From positions 1,116,001 to 1,180,000 of the forward strand of contig NZ_CP080376.1 in assembly GCF_019443405.1 (NCBI RefSeq): a stretch of DNA of 64,000 bases, read 5' to 3'. The translations under genes were made by a program, and so were the position numbers. Below the pieces are notes generated by a model. It did no database searches and was not told where the DNA came from. It saw only the letters and a list, made by a program, of their open reading frames with translations. Positions 1-9,742 of the stretch are shown here, in pieces (position 1 is the first letter of the stretch; each line of letters begins with the position of its first letter). The DNA is from Brevundimonas sp. PAMC22021. GTDB lineage: Bacteria; Pseudomonadota; Alphaproteobacteria; Caulobacterales; Caulobacteraceae.

Positions 1-790
1 CGTGGTGGGCGTCAGCATGACCCCCGCGCGCGTGATCCAGGTGCAGCCGAACTCGCCGGCCGCCGCCGCCGGTTTCCGCAACGGCGACCTGATCACCGGC
101 GTCAACGGTCGCGCCATTGAGGACGGCTCGGAGGTCACGCGGGTCGTCTCTCTGTCCAGCGGCGATCCGGTTCGCTTTACCGTGGAACGGGGCGGCGCCG
201 TGGTGCAGCTGGTCGCCACGCCCGAGCGGCGGGTGGAGCAGGACCCCATCGCCGGCCGGGTCAGCATCGGCCGTATCGGCCTGGGCCTCGGCGCCTCGCG
301 CGGCGATGTGCGCCACGTCCGCTACAATCCAATCGAAGCGGCGGGCAGGGGTGTCCGGGAGACGGGCGCGGTGCTGGGCACGACCCTGACCTACCTCGGT
401 CGCATCGTCACGGGGCGGGAGTCCGGCGACCAGCTCAGCGGGCCGCTCGGCATCGCCAAGGCGTCGGGCGCCCTGACCAACGCCGCCGTGGACGCCAATC
501 CCGATCCGTGGGCGATCGCGGCCAATCTGCTGCTGACGCTGACAAGCTTCGCCGCCATACTTTCGATCGGAATCGGCTTTCTAAACCTCCTGCCCATCCC
601 GATCCTGGATGGCGGCCACCTGTTGTTCTACGGCTACGAAGCCGTGGCGCGACAGCCGGTCGCCGCGCGGTATCAGGAGGCGGGCTACCGGGTCGGTCTT
701 GCGTTGCTGGCGGGATTGATGTTGTTCGCGACTTGGAACGACCTGCAGAAGCTCAACCTGTTCAAATTCCTCGGCGGGCTCGTCAGTTGA
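1..790 (+). CDS. rseP: RseP site-2 protease, C-terminal part (5' end outside window)
   Basis: This is the C-terminal part of an inner-membrane zinc metalloprotease of the RseP/S2P family, which cleaves membrane-anchored anti-sigma factors after a first cut in the periplasm. The visible fragment (about 262 codons) carries a PDZ domain (SPAAAAGFRNGDLITGVNG) and, near fragment residue 195-207, the second family motif NLLPIPILDGG, where the aspartate is a zinc ligand. At least two hydrophobic segments surround it. The HExxH motif must lie upstream, outside the window. bamA starts 17 bases after the stop; the rseP-bamA order is common in Proteobacteria and fits a shared envelope-stress role. The true start is not visible. 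Confidence 0.93.
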   Translation, partial: VVGVSMTPARVIQVQPNSPAAAAGFRNGDLITGVNGRAIEDGSEVTRVVSLSSGDPVRFTVERGGAVVQLVATPERRVEQDPIAGRVSIGRIGLGLGASRGDVRHVRYNPIEAAGRGVRETGAVLGTTLTYLGRIVTGRESGDQLSGPLGIAKASGALTNAAVDANPDPWAIAANLLLTLTSFAAILSIGIGFLNLLPIPILDGGHLLFYGYEAVARQPVAARYQEAGYRVGLALLAGLMLFATWNDLQKLNLFKFLGGLVS

Positions 791-807
791 GCCGACGCCA
801 GCCCCCG

Positions 808-3423
808 ATGGTTTCCCGAATGACCCAGATGATCCCCAGCGCCTCCGCCCGCCTCGGCGCTCGTTCCAGCATGGTCGCGCTTGTGATCGCCGCCGGACTG
901 GCGACGCCCGCGCTGGCCCAGACCGCGCCGGTCGCCATACCCTCGAACGCTGGATCAGCCGCACCGGCGCCCGTCGTCAACCCGGGACCGCCCGCGCCCA
1001 CGCCTTCCTCCGGCACGACGGCGCAAACGGCCGCGCCTCAGCCCTCGGTCCCGGCGTCGCAAGACGCTCCGCCGCCACAGGGCGCTCCGGCGACGGGCCA
1101 GCCTGCGCCGCAAGCGCCTGCAGCACAGGGGGCAGCCGCGCAGGGCGCGACCCAGGGCGTGGCGACGGCGGCGGTCGAGCAGGTGCGGGTCAACCGCATC
1201 CTGGTGCGCGGCGCCGAGCGTATCGACCAGACCACGGTCCTGTCCTACCTGCCGATCCAGCCGGGCGACACGGTCGACGCCACCGTCCTGGACGTGGCGG
1301 TGCGCACCCTGAACCGCACCGGCCTGTTCGCCGACGTTCAGCTGGGCGTGCAGAACGGCGACCTGATCGTCCAGATCGTGGAGAACCCGATCATCAACCA
1401 GGTGGTGTTCGAGGGGAACAGCGCGGTCCGCGAGGACAAGCTGAACGAAGAGGTCACGCTCAAGCCGCGCGGCATCTACACCCGCGCCAAGGTGCAGGAA
1501 GACGTGGGCTCCATCGTCGAGCTGTATCGCCTGCAAGGCCGCATCTCCGCGACCGTGACGCCCAAGCTGGTGCAACTGGAGCAGAACCGCGTCGATGTGA
1601 TCTTCGAGATCGACGAGGGACCGCAGACCGGTATCAGCGCCGTGAACGTCCTGGGCAACCGCGCCTTTTCGGACAATGACGTGCGCGACGTGATGGTGAC
1701 CGAGCGGTCGCGCTGGTGGAAGTTCTTCTCCAACAACGACAACTACGACCCCAACCGCCTCGAGTACGACCAGGAGCAGCTGCGCAAATTCTACACCAAT
1801 CGCGGCTTCTACGACTTCCGCATCATCTCGTCGGTGGCCGAGCTGCAGCCGGACGACAAGGCCTTCGCGCTGACGCTGACGCTGGATGAAGGCGACCGCT
1901 ACAACTTCGGCGAGGTGGAGGTCGTCACCGAGAACGAGCGGCTGAACGCCGATTTCCTGAAGGCGCTGGTGCCGATCCGCAGCGGCGACCTGTATCAGAG
2001 CGACAAGATCGAGCAGGCGGTCGACGCCCTGACCTTTGCGGCCGGCTCGGCCGGCTACGCCTTTGTCGACATCAATCCGACCTACCGCGCCAACCCGGAC
2101 ACCGACACGGTCGATGTGACCTTCAACGTCTCCGAAGGCCAGCGCGTCTATATCGAGCGGATCAACGTCGTCGGAAACACGCGCACCATCGACCCGGTCA
2201 TCCGTCGCGAGATCGTGCTGACGGAAGGCGACGCCTTCAACCGCGCCCTGCTGGAGCGGTCGCGCAACAACCTGCGGGCGCTGGGCTTCTTCAAGGACGT
2301 CACGGTCGCGGAGACGCAAGGCTCGGCGCCGGACCGCTCGGTCGTCAACGTCACCGTCGAAGAGCAGCCCACGGGCGAGCTGTCGGTCGGCGCGGGCTTC
2401 AGCTCGGTCGACTCCTTCACGGTCAACCTGGGGATCAGCGAGCGCAACTTCCGCGGTCGCGGCCAGAACGTGGTGGCGCGCCTGGAGTGGGGCTCGCTGC
2501 GCCAGCAGGTGGACTTCCGCTTCACCGAGCCCAAGTTCCTGGGCCGCGATCTGCGCGCGGGCTTTGACCTGTTCCACTCGCGCTACGATCTCAGCGAATA
2601 TTCATCATACGACTACCGCTCGACAGGAGCTGGCCTGCGGCTGTCTTATCCGCTGAACCAGAACGCCCTGTTCAGTGCGCGCTACTTCCTGAAGGACGAC
2701 GAGATCATCGTGCCGAACAACTTCTGTTCGAGCACGGGCAGCCTTGGTTCGTCCGCGTTGTGCGACCAGATCGGCTCCTTCCTGAACTCGTCGGTGGGCT
2801 ACACGCTGCAGCTCAGCTACCTGAACGATCCGATCCGGCCGACGCGCGGCTGGTCCGGCACGCTGGTTCAGGACTTGGCGGGCCTCGGCGGCGACGTGAA
2901 CTATCTGAAGACCGAAGGCGACGCGACCTGGTACTACGGCATCACGCCATCGTGGGTGGTCAGCGTCCGCGGCCAGGCCGGCTACATCTCGGGCTGGAAT
3001 GGCGATGCGATCCGGATCAGCGACCGCTTCTTCAAGGGCGGCAACACCTTCCGCGGCTTCGAGACCGCCGGCATGGGGCCGCGAGACCTGACCACGACCG
3101 ACGCGCTGGGCGGCAACTTCTACGCCATCGGCACGGTGGAGCTGACGCTGCCGAACTTCCTGCCCGAGCAGTATGGCATCCGCACCTCGCTGTTCTCCGA
3201 CGTCGGCACGCTGAGTGGTCTCGACGACCGCTACAAGCTGACGGATCAGGGCCTGCGCGACACCACCATCGCCGACGAGGCCTCGCTGCGCGCCTCGGCC
3301 GGCATCAGCATCCACTGGCGTTCGCCGATGGGTCCGATCAGGTTCGACCTGGCCAAGGTTCTCGCCAAGGAAGACTACGACAAGACCGAGAGCTTCCGCT
3401 TCTCGACCTCCACCCAGTTCTAA
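808..3423 (+). CDS. bamA: BamA outer membrane protein assembly factor
   Basis: BamA is the central beta-barrel of the BAM complex, which inserts outer membrane proteins. From the ATG at 808 the protein has 871 residues: a signal peptide (about 1-38, ending ALAQ), a Pro/Ala/Gln-rich segment of about 85 residues, POTRA repeats from about residue 124 (VRVNRILVRGAERI), then the barrel. The lid motif appears as FRGF in NTFRGFETAGMGPRD and the protein ends in Phe (STQF), the usual beta-signal. It is longer than the roughly 800 residues common in the family because of the low-complexity segment. In-frame ATGs at 820 and 829 are alternative starts. Skp follows 37 bases downstream. Confidence 0.96.
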   Translation: MVSRMTQMIPSASARLGARSSMVALVIAAGLATPALAQTAPVAIPSNAGSAAPAPVVNPGPPAPTPSSGTTAQTAAPQPSVPASQDAPPPQGAPATGQPAPQAPAAQGAAAQGATQGVATAAVEQVRVNRILVRGAERIDQTTVLSYLPIQPGDTVDATVLDVAVRTLNRTGLFADVQLGVQNGDLIVQIVENPIINQVVFEGNSAVREDKLNEEVTLKPRGIYTRAKVQEDVGSIVELYRLQGRISATVTPKLVQLEQNRVDVIFEIDEGPQTGISAVNVLGNRAFSDNDVRDVMVTERSRWWKFFSNNDNYDPNRLEYDQEQLRKFYTNRGFYDFRIISSVAELQPDDKAFALTLTLDEGDRYNFGEVEVVTENERLNADFLKALVPIRSGDLYQSDKIEQAVDALTFAAGSAGYAFVDINPTYRANPDTDTVDVTFNVSEGQRVYIERINVVGNTRTIDPVIRREIVLTEGDAFNRALLERSRNNLRALGFFKDVTVAETQGSAPDRSVVNVTVEEQPTGELSVGAGFSSVDSFTVNLGISERNFRGRGQNVVARLEWGSLRQQVDFRFTEPKFLGRDLRAGFDLFHSRYDLSEYSSYDYRSTGAGLRLSYPLNQNALFSARYFLKDDEIIVPNNFCSSTGSLGSSALCDQIGSFLNSSVGYTLQLSYLNDPIRPTRGWSGTLVQDLAGLGGDVNYLKTEGDATWYYGITPSWVVSVRGQAGYISGWNGDAIRISDRFFKGGNTFRGFETAGMGPRDLTTTDALGGNFYAIGTVELTLPNFLPEQYGIRTSLFSDVGTLSGLDDRYKLTDQGLRDTTIADEASLRASAGISIHWRSPMGPIRFDLAKVLAKEDYDKTESFRFSTSTQF

Positions 3424-3460
3424 ACCGCAGGCCAGAACGGCTCGCACCCAAGGAAACGTC

Positions 3461-4075
3461 ATGAAGTCTCTGATCATCTCCGCGACGGCCGCAGCCTCGC
3501 TTCTCGCCTCCGCCGCCACGGCCCAGCAGGCCGCCGCCCCGGCCCAGCCGCAGAACCCGGGTCCGCAGATCCCCGGCCTGTGCGTCTTCCACAACGCCCG
3601 CCTGCTGGCACAGTCCAGCGTCGGCCAGGCGGTCGATACGCGCATGCAGCAGCTGGCGCAGGAAGTTCAGGGCGAGCTCGCGCCCTACGCCCAGCAACTC
3701 CAGACCGAGGCGCAGTCGCTGCAATCGTCGGGCGCCAGCCTGCCGGCCGATCAGTTGCAAGAGCGTCGCCAGGCGCTGCAACAGCGCGCTCAGGAAGCCC
3801 AGCAGCTGGAAGCCACCCGCGAGAACGAACTGCGCTACACCCTGGCCACCCAGCGCCAGGCCATCACCCAGGCGCTGTCGCCCATCCTGGTCGCCGCCTA
3901 TCAGGAGCGCGGCTGCGGCATGCTGATCGACCGTGAAAGCGTCTTCATCATGAACCCGGCGCACGACATCACCGACCTGGCCATCCAGCGCCTGAACACC
4001 GCCCTGCCGACGCTGAGCTTCAACCGCCTGCAGGTTCCGGCGCAGCAGTCGGCCGCTCCGGCCGCCGCCAACTAA
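3461..4075 (+). CDS. skp: Skp/OmpH periplasmic chaperone
   Basis: This 204-residue exported protein fits the OmpH/Skp family of periplasmic holdase chaperones that carry unfolded outer membrane proteins to BamA. It has a signal peptide (about 1-22, ending ATAQQ), then a core beginning GLCVFHNARLLAQSSVGQ, and a Gln/Glu-rich helical region (about 45-145) expected to form the coiled-coil arms. An AGGAAAC-type ribosome site precedes the ATG. It sits between bamA and lpxD, the conserved place for skp in many Proteobacteria. Sequence conservation in this family is low, so the call leans on length, helix pattern and context. Confidence 0.88.
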   Translation: MKSLIISATAAASLLASAATAQQAAAPAQPQNPGPQIPGLCVFHNARLLAQSSVGQAVDTRMQQLAQEVQGELAPYAQQLQTEAQSLQSSGASLPADQLQERRQALQQRAQEAQQLEATRENELRYTLATQRQAITQALSPILVAAYQERGCGMLIDRESVFIMNPAHDITDLAIQRLNTALPTLSFNRLQVPAQQSAAPAAAN

Positions 4076-4081
4076 GCGCCC

Positions 4082-5095
4082 ATGCCCGATCCCCGCTTCT
4101 TCCAGGCGCTGGAGCCCCTTTCCGTCGCGGACATCGCGTCGCGGATCGGGGCCGAGGTCGGAAGGGGCGGGGAGCGGATCATCCGATCGGTCGCGCCCCT
4201 GTCCTCGGCGGACGAGGGCGCGATCGCGTTTCTGGCGGACCGCAAGTTCGCCGCGCAGTTGGCCGAAACGCGGGCCGGCTGCGTGATCGTTCATCCGGCG
4301 GCGGCGGATGCGGCGCCTGCCGGTGCGGCGGTGATCGTTTCGGCCGAACCGCAGGCCAGCTGGGCTCGCGCTTCGGCCCTGCTGCACCAGCCCCTGCTGC
4401 TGGACGCCGCGATTACACCGGAGGAAGCGGCCGAGGACGACAGCGTCCGGATCGGCCCCGGCGTGGTCCTGGGTCACGGCGTTCGCATCGGGCGCGGCAC
4501 GCGGATCGGCGCCAACACCGTGATCGGGACCGGCGTGCAGATCGGGCGCGATGGCCTGATCGGCTCCAACGTCTCCATCGGTTTCGCGCTGATCGGGGAC
4601 CGCGTGAAGATACTGTCGGGGGCGCGAGTTGGCGAAGCGGGCTTCGGCGCGGCAGGTTCGCGCAACGGTCCAGTGGACGTCCCGCAGCTGGGTCGGGTCA
4701 TCCTTCAGGATGGGGTGACGGTCGGCGCCAACAGCTGCATCGATCGCGGCGCCTTTGACGACACTGTCGTGGGCGAAAACACCAAGATCGATAATCTGGT
4801 GATGATCGCCCACAACTGCGTCATCGGCCGCAACAACCTGATGGCGGCGCATACGGGCGTCGCGGGCTCCGTCACCACGGGTGACAACGTCATGTTCGGC
4901 GGCCGTGCGGGCGTGGGCGATCACATCACCATCGGCGAGGGCGCGCGCGTGGCGGCCGGCGGCGGCGTGTTGGCCGATATCCCGCCGGGCGAGACCTGGT
5001 CCGGCTATCCCGCCAAGCCGATCCGCCAGTCCTTGCGCGAGGCGGTCTGGCTCGCCAAACAGGTCTCTTCACGCAAGGGACCCAGGGAATCATGA
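4082..5095 (+). CDS. lpxD: UDP-3-O-acylglucosamine N-acyltransferase LpxD
   Basis: LpxD adds the second acyl chain to the amino group of the UDP-glucosamine lipid A precursor, using an acyl-ACP donor in the cytoplasm. The 337-residue protein has an N-terminal uridine-binding domain (to about 105; note [16 protein letters not shown]) followed by a left-handed beta-helix of hexapeptide repeats ([16 protein letters not shown] onward). The catalytic histidine is His244 in MIAHNCVIG. It starts 6 bases after skp and overlaps fabZ by 4 bases (ATGA), which indicates translational coupling in the lipid A operon. Confidence 0.96.
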   Translation: MPDPRFFQALEPLSVADIASRIGAEVGRGGERIIRSVAPLSSADEGAIAFLADRKFAAQLAETRAGCVIVHPAAADAAPAGAAVIVSAEPQASWARASALLHQPLLLDAAITPEEAAEDDSVRIGPGVVLGHGVRIGRGTRIGANTVIGTGVQIGRDGLIGSNVSIGFALIGDRVKILSGARVGEAGFGAAGSRNGPVDVPQLGRVILQDGVTVGANSCIDRGAFDDTVVGENTKIDNLVMIAHNCVIGRNNLMAAHTGVAGSVTTGDNVMFGGRAGVGDHITIGEGARVAAGGGVLADIPPGETWSGYPAKPIRQSLREAVWLAKQVSSRKGPRES

Positions 5096-5562
5096 GCGAA
5101 GCGGACGGCAAGATCGATTACGCCGAAGTGATGCGGCGGCTGCCGCACCGCTATCCCTTCCTCCTGGTGGACAAGGCCGAGGACTTCGTCCCCGCCACCT
5201 CGATCACCGGCGTCAAGAACGTTTCCCACAACGAGCCCTTCTTCCCCGGGCACTTCCCCATCGATCCCGTAATGCCCGGCGTGCTGATCGTGGAGGCAAT
5301 GGCGCAGACGGGCGCGCTTCTGATGTCGAAGACCCTGGACGTCGCGGTGGCCGACAAGGTCATCATGTTCATGTCCATCGACGGTGTGCGCTTCCGCAAG
5401 CCCGCGCGGCCGGGCGACCAGCTGCGGATGGAGGTCAAGGTTATCAGGGCGCGCGGCGACGCCTACAAGTTCCGCGGCGAGACCTTCATCGACGGCAAGC
5501 TGGCGGCCGAGGCCGAGTTCATGGCCATGGTGGTCGAGGTCGATCAGCCGGCCGCCGCATGA
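5092..5562 (+). CDS. fabZ: 3-hydroxyacyl-ACP dehydratase FabZ
   Basis: FabZ dehydrates (3R)-hydroxyacyl-ACP in fatty acid elongation and competes with LpxA/LpxD for the same hydroxyacyl-ACP pool. The 156-residue hotdog-fold protein shows both catalytic residues: His54 in FFPGHFP and Glu68 in VEAMAQ, with [11 protein letters not shown] near the N terminus. Its length is normal for the family. The start overlaps the lpxD stop by 4 bases and its own stop overlaps the lpxA start by 4 bases. The conserved lpxD-fabZ-lpxA order links membrane fatty acid and lipid A supply. Confidence 0.97.
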   Translation: MSEADGKIDYAEVMRRLPHRYPFLLVDKAEDFVPATSITGVKNVSHNEPFFPGHFPIDPVMPGVLIVEAMAQTGALLMSKTLDVAVADKVIMFMSIDGVRFRKPARPGDQLRMEVKVIRARGDAYKFRGETFIDGKLAAEAEFMAMVVEVDQPAAA

Positions 5563-6344
5563 CCATCCATCCCACCGCCATTCTCGACGCTTCGGCCCGG
5601 ATCGCTCAGGACGTGGAGATCGGGCCGTGGTGCACGGTCGGTCCGAACGTCGTGCTGGCCGCAGGCGTGCGGCTGATCAGCCATGTGGTGGTGCAGCAGG
5701 ACACGGACGTCGGCGCGGGCACGATCATCCACCCCTTCGCCGTGATCGGCGGGGACCCGCAGCACAACGGCTACAAGGGCGAGTCGGTGCGGCTGGAGAT
5801 CGGGATCAACAATCTGATCCGCGAGCACTGCACCTTTAACCGAGGAACGCCGCAGGGGACGGGCGTGACGGTCGTCGGCTCCAACAACCTGTTCATGACG
5901 GGCGCGCATGTCGGCCATGACTGCGTGGTGGGCGACAATGTCGTGATGGCCAACAACGCCACTCTGGGCGGGCATGCTCATGTCGGCGACCGCGTCTTTC
6001 TGGGCGGGCTGTGCGCCGTGCACCAGAACGGCCGGGTCGGGCAGGGCGCCATCGTCGGCGGGCTGGCGGCGGTGACGCGGGACGTGATCCCCTATGGCTC
6101 GGCCTGGGGCAACCACGCCCGTCTGCATGGGCTCAACCTGATCGGGCTGAAGCGCAAAGGCTACGGCAAGGACCAGTTGCGGCGGCTGCTGGCGGCCTAT
6201 CGCGACCTGTTCGAGGGCGCGGGCGAGTTCGCCGGCCGGATCGGCCGCGTGGCTGAGGCCTACGCTGACCTGCCGGAGATCATGGAGATCGTCGCCTTCA
6301 TCCGCGAGGGCGGCAAGCGGCCGCTGTGCCTGCCGGGCGAATGA
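5559..6344 (+). CDS. lpxA: UDP-N-acetylglucosamine acyltransferase LpxA
   Basis: LpxA catalyses the first step of lipid A synthesis, moving a hydroxyacyl chain from ACP to the 3-OH of UDP-GlcNAc. The 261-residue protein consists of hexapeptide repeats ([15 protein letters not shown] onward) and a helical C-terminal domain. The catalytic histidine is His120 in MTGAHVGHDCVVGD, with His117 in the usual neighbouring position. The ATG at 5559 overlaps the fabZ stop; the same frame is open upstream of it, but family alignment starts at MTIHP. It overlaps lpxI by 4 bases. Confidence 0.97.
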   Translation: MTIHPTAILDASARIAQDVEIGPWCTVGPNVVLAAGVRLISHVVVQQDTDVGAGTIIHPFAVIGGDPQHNGYKGESVRLEIGINNLIREHCTFNRGTPQGTGVTVVGSNNLFMTGAHVGHDCVVGDNVVMANNATLGGHAHVGDRVFLGGLCAVHQNGRVGQGAIVGGLAAVTRDVIPYGSAWGNHARLHGLNLIGLKRKGYGKDQLRRLLAAYRDLFEGAGEFAGRIGRVAEAYADLPEIMEIVAFIREGGKRPLCLPGE

Positions 6345-7171
6345 GCCGGCTGGGCCTGATCGCAGGGGGCGGCGACCTGCCGCTGGCGGTGGCGCACCGG
6401 TGCGAGGCCGAGGGGCGCAAACTGTTCGTGATCCGGCTGGCGGGCTTCGCCGATCACGCGCTGGCGCGCTGGCCCGGCGCGGACTTCGGCATGGCCGAGA
6501 TCGGCGGCATACTGAAGGCGATGAAGCGGGAGGGCTGCACGGCGGTCTGCCTCGCCGGCAACGTCAGTCGCCCCGACTTCAAGACGCTGAAGCCCGACTT
6601 TAAAGGCGCGACTCTGTTGCCGGCCATCATCAAGGCGGCCAGCCAGGGCGACGACGCCTTGCTGCGCAAGATCCTGTCGGTGTTCGAGGCCGAAGGATTC
6701 GCCGTGGAAGGCGCCGACGACATCCTCGGCGGCGAGACGCTGTCGGCCGGGGCGCTCGGACGGGTCCAGCCCACGTCGGAGCAGACCGCGGATCTGATCA
6801 AGGGGCTGCATGTCGCGGAGCGATCGGGCGAGCTCGACATCGGGCAGGGGGCCGTCGTCTGCGAGGGTCTTGTGCTGGCGGTGGAGGCGCAGGAGGGCAC
6901 CGACGCCATGTTGCACCGCGTCGCCAGCCTTCCGGCGGACCTTCGCGGCTCGCATTCCGATCGCAAGGGCGTCTTGGCCAAGGCGCCCAAGCCGATCCAG
7001 GACCTGCGCGTGGACATGCCGGTGATCGGTGCGCGCACGATCGAACTCGCGGCCGAGGCCGGTCTGGCGGGCGTCGCGGGGATCGAAGGTCGGCTGATCC
7101 TGATCGACCGGCAGGCCATCATCGCCGCCGCCGACCGCCTGGGCCTGTTTGTCTGGGGACAGGCGCGGTGA
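6341..7171 (+). CDS. lpxI: UDP-2,3-diacylglucosamine pyrophosphatase LpxI
   Basis: This 276-residue protein matches the LpxI (DUF1009) family, which hydrolyses UDP-2,3-diacylglucosamine to lipid X and UMP. LpxI replaces the unrelated LpxH in many alphaproteobacteria and was characterised in Caulobacter. Diagnostic stretches are SRLGLIAGGGDLPLAVA at the N terminus, AGNVSRPDFKTLKPD near residue 75, and HSDRKGVLAKAPKP in the C-terminal half. The ATG at 6341 overlaps the lpxA stop (ATGA), and the stop overlaps the GTG of lpxB. Its place between lpxA and lpxB is exactly where the pathway step is needed. Confidence 0.95.
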   Translation: MSRLGLIAGGGDLPLAVAHRCEAEGRKLFVIRLAGFADHALARWPGADFGMAEIGGILKAMKREGCTAVCLAGNVSRPDFKTLKPDFKGATLLPAIIKAASQGDDALLRKILSVFEAEGFAVEGADDILGGETLSAGALGRVQPTSEQTADLIKGLHVAERSGELDIGQGAVVCEGLVLAVEAQEGTDAMLHRVASLPADLRGSHSDRKGVLAKAPKPIQDLRVDMPVIGARTIELAAEAGLAGVAGIEGRLILIDRQAIIAAADRLGLFVWGQAR

Positions 7172-8319
7172 AGATCATGCTGGTCGCGGCCGAGGCGTCG
7201 GGCGACGCCTTGGGCGCGGGACTGGCGCGGGCGCTGAAGGCGAAGCTGGGTGACCAACTGATCCTTGTCGGCGTCGGCGGACCGCAGATGGCGGCGGAAG
7301 GGGTGAACAGCCCCTTCGACATCTCCGAGCTGGCCATCGTGGGCGTGACCGAGGCCTTGGCGGCCTATGGCCGGGTACGCCGGCGCGTAAGGGAAGCGGC
7401 GGATCTGGCGGCGCAGGAGCGACCCGACGCCGTGGTGCTGATCGACAGCTGGGGCTTCACCTTCCGTGTGGCGCGCGCGATCCGGCAGGCGTCGCCGAGG
7501 ACGCCCCTGATCAAATACGTCGGGCCGCAGGTGTGGGCGTCTCGCCCGAAGCGAGCCGCGACGTTGGCTCGGACGGTCGATCACCTTCTGGCGCTCTACA
7601 GCTTCGACGCGCCCTGGTTCGAGCACGAGGGCTTGCCGACGACGGTCGTGGGATCACAGGCGCTGAACCTGAATCTGGATGCGGCGGACGGCGCCGGTTT
7701 TCGCATGCGTTACGGGATCGGCGCTGCGGCGCCCCTGCTTCTGATCCTGCCGGGAAGCCGGCCGGGCGAGATCGCACGGATGACGCCCGTCTACGAGCAG
7801 ACGGCGGTGCGGCTGAAGGCGGACATGCCCGATCTCCAGATCGCCGTCGTAGCCTCCGCCATGGTCGCGGTGGACGTAGCAAGCCGCGTCGCCGCCTGGC
7901 CGTTCCGTGTCCACCTCGTCGATGAGGCCGAGAAGTACGACGCCATGAAGGCGAGCACAGCGGCACTGGCGACCAGCGGCACGGTCACACTCGAGGTCGC
8001 GCTGGCTCAAACGCCCATGGTGATCGCCTACCGCATCGGCGCGATCAGCTACGCCATCGCCCGGCGGATCGTCACTGCGCCCTTCATAACCCTGTTCAAC
8101 ATCGCCGCAGGCCGCGAGATCGCGCCCGAATTCATCCAGGACGCCGCGACGCCGGAACGCCTGGCGCGGGCGCTGCATCGACTCCTCACCGATCCAGGGG
8201 CGGCGAAGTCGCAGGCCGAGGCGCAGACGGCGGCGCTGGAGAAGATGGGACGCGGAACGCACGACCCGTCGGAACTCGCGGCGAACGCGGTGCTGAAGGT
8301 GATCGCTGAAGGGCGCTAA
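7168..8319 (+). CDS. lpxB: Lipid A disaccharide synthase LpxB
   Basis: LpxB is a membrane-associated GT-B glycosyltransferase (family GT19) that condenses lipid X with UDP-2,3-diacylglucosamine to give the lipid A disaccharide. The 383-residue protein begins KIMLVAAEASGDALGAGL and carries KYVGPQVWASRPKRA and ILPGSRPGEIARM, conserved LpxB blocks. The start is a GTG overlapping the lpxI stop by 4 bases (GTGA). It closes the operon: a hairpin terminator lies 19 bases after the stop. Confidence 0.96.
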   Translation: MKIMLVAAEASGDALGAGLARALKAKLGDQLILVGVGGPQMAAEGVNSPFDISELAIVGVTEALAAYGRVRRRVREAADLAAQERPDAVVLIDSWGFTFRVARAIRQASPRTPLIKYVGPQVWASRPKRAATLARTVDHLLALYSFDAPWFEHEGLPTTVVGSQALNLNLDAADGAGFRMRYGIGAAAPLLLILPGSRPGEIARMTPVYEQTAVRLKADMPDLQIAVVASAMVAVDVASRVAAWPFRVHLVDEAEKYDAMKASTAALATSGTVTLEVALAQTPMVIAYRIGAISYAIARRIVTAPFITLFNIAAGREIAPEFIQDAATPERLARALHRLLTDPGAAKSQAEAQTAALEKMGRGTHDPSELAANAVLKVIAEGR

Positions 8320-8337
8320 GCGTCGTGCAAGAAAGAC

Positions 8338-8370
8338 GGCGCCGCATCGCTCTGGGTCCGATACGGCGCC
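8338..8370. terminator. Bidirectional hairpin terminator between lpxB and gltA
   Basis: A 12-bp stem with one mismatch (GGCGCCGCATCG against CGATACGGCGCC) and a 9-base loop fills most of the 57-base convergent gap. On the minus strand it is followed by GTCTTTCTTG, a fair U-rich tract serving gltA; on the plus strand by TTATCC. It most likely ends both transcripts. Confidence 0.7.
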
Positions 8371-8376
8371 TTATCC

Positions 8377-9678
<1,302 letters not shown>

Positions 9679-9742
9679 GAATGCCCCTTTGCATCTACGG
9701 CCGGTCGCGGGGGAGCGCCGGTCGCCTTGTGGTTATGGGTGA

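Noticed and set aside
955..2577. A long minus-strand open frame antisense to bamA (and similar frames antisense to parC, pyrG, glnA and the acyl-CoA dehydrogenase)
   Set aside because: These frames are Arg/Ala/His/Gln-rich and show no family motifs, as expected from the reverse strand of GC-rich genes. The plus- or minus-strand partner is always a well recognised gene.
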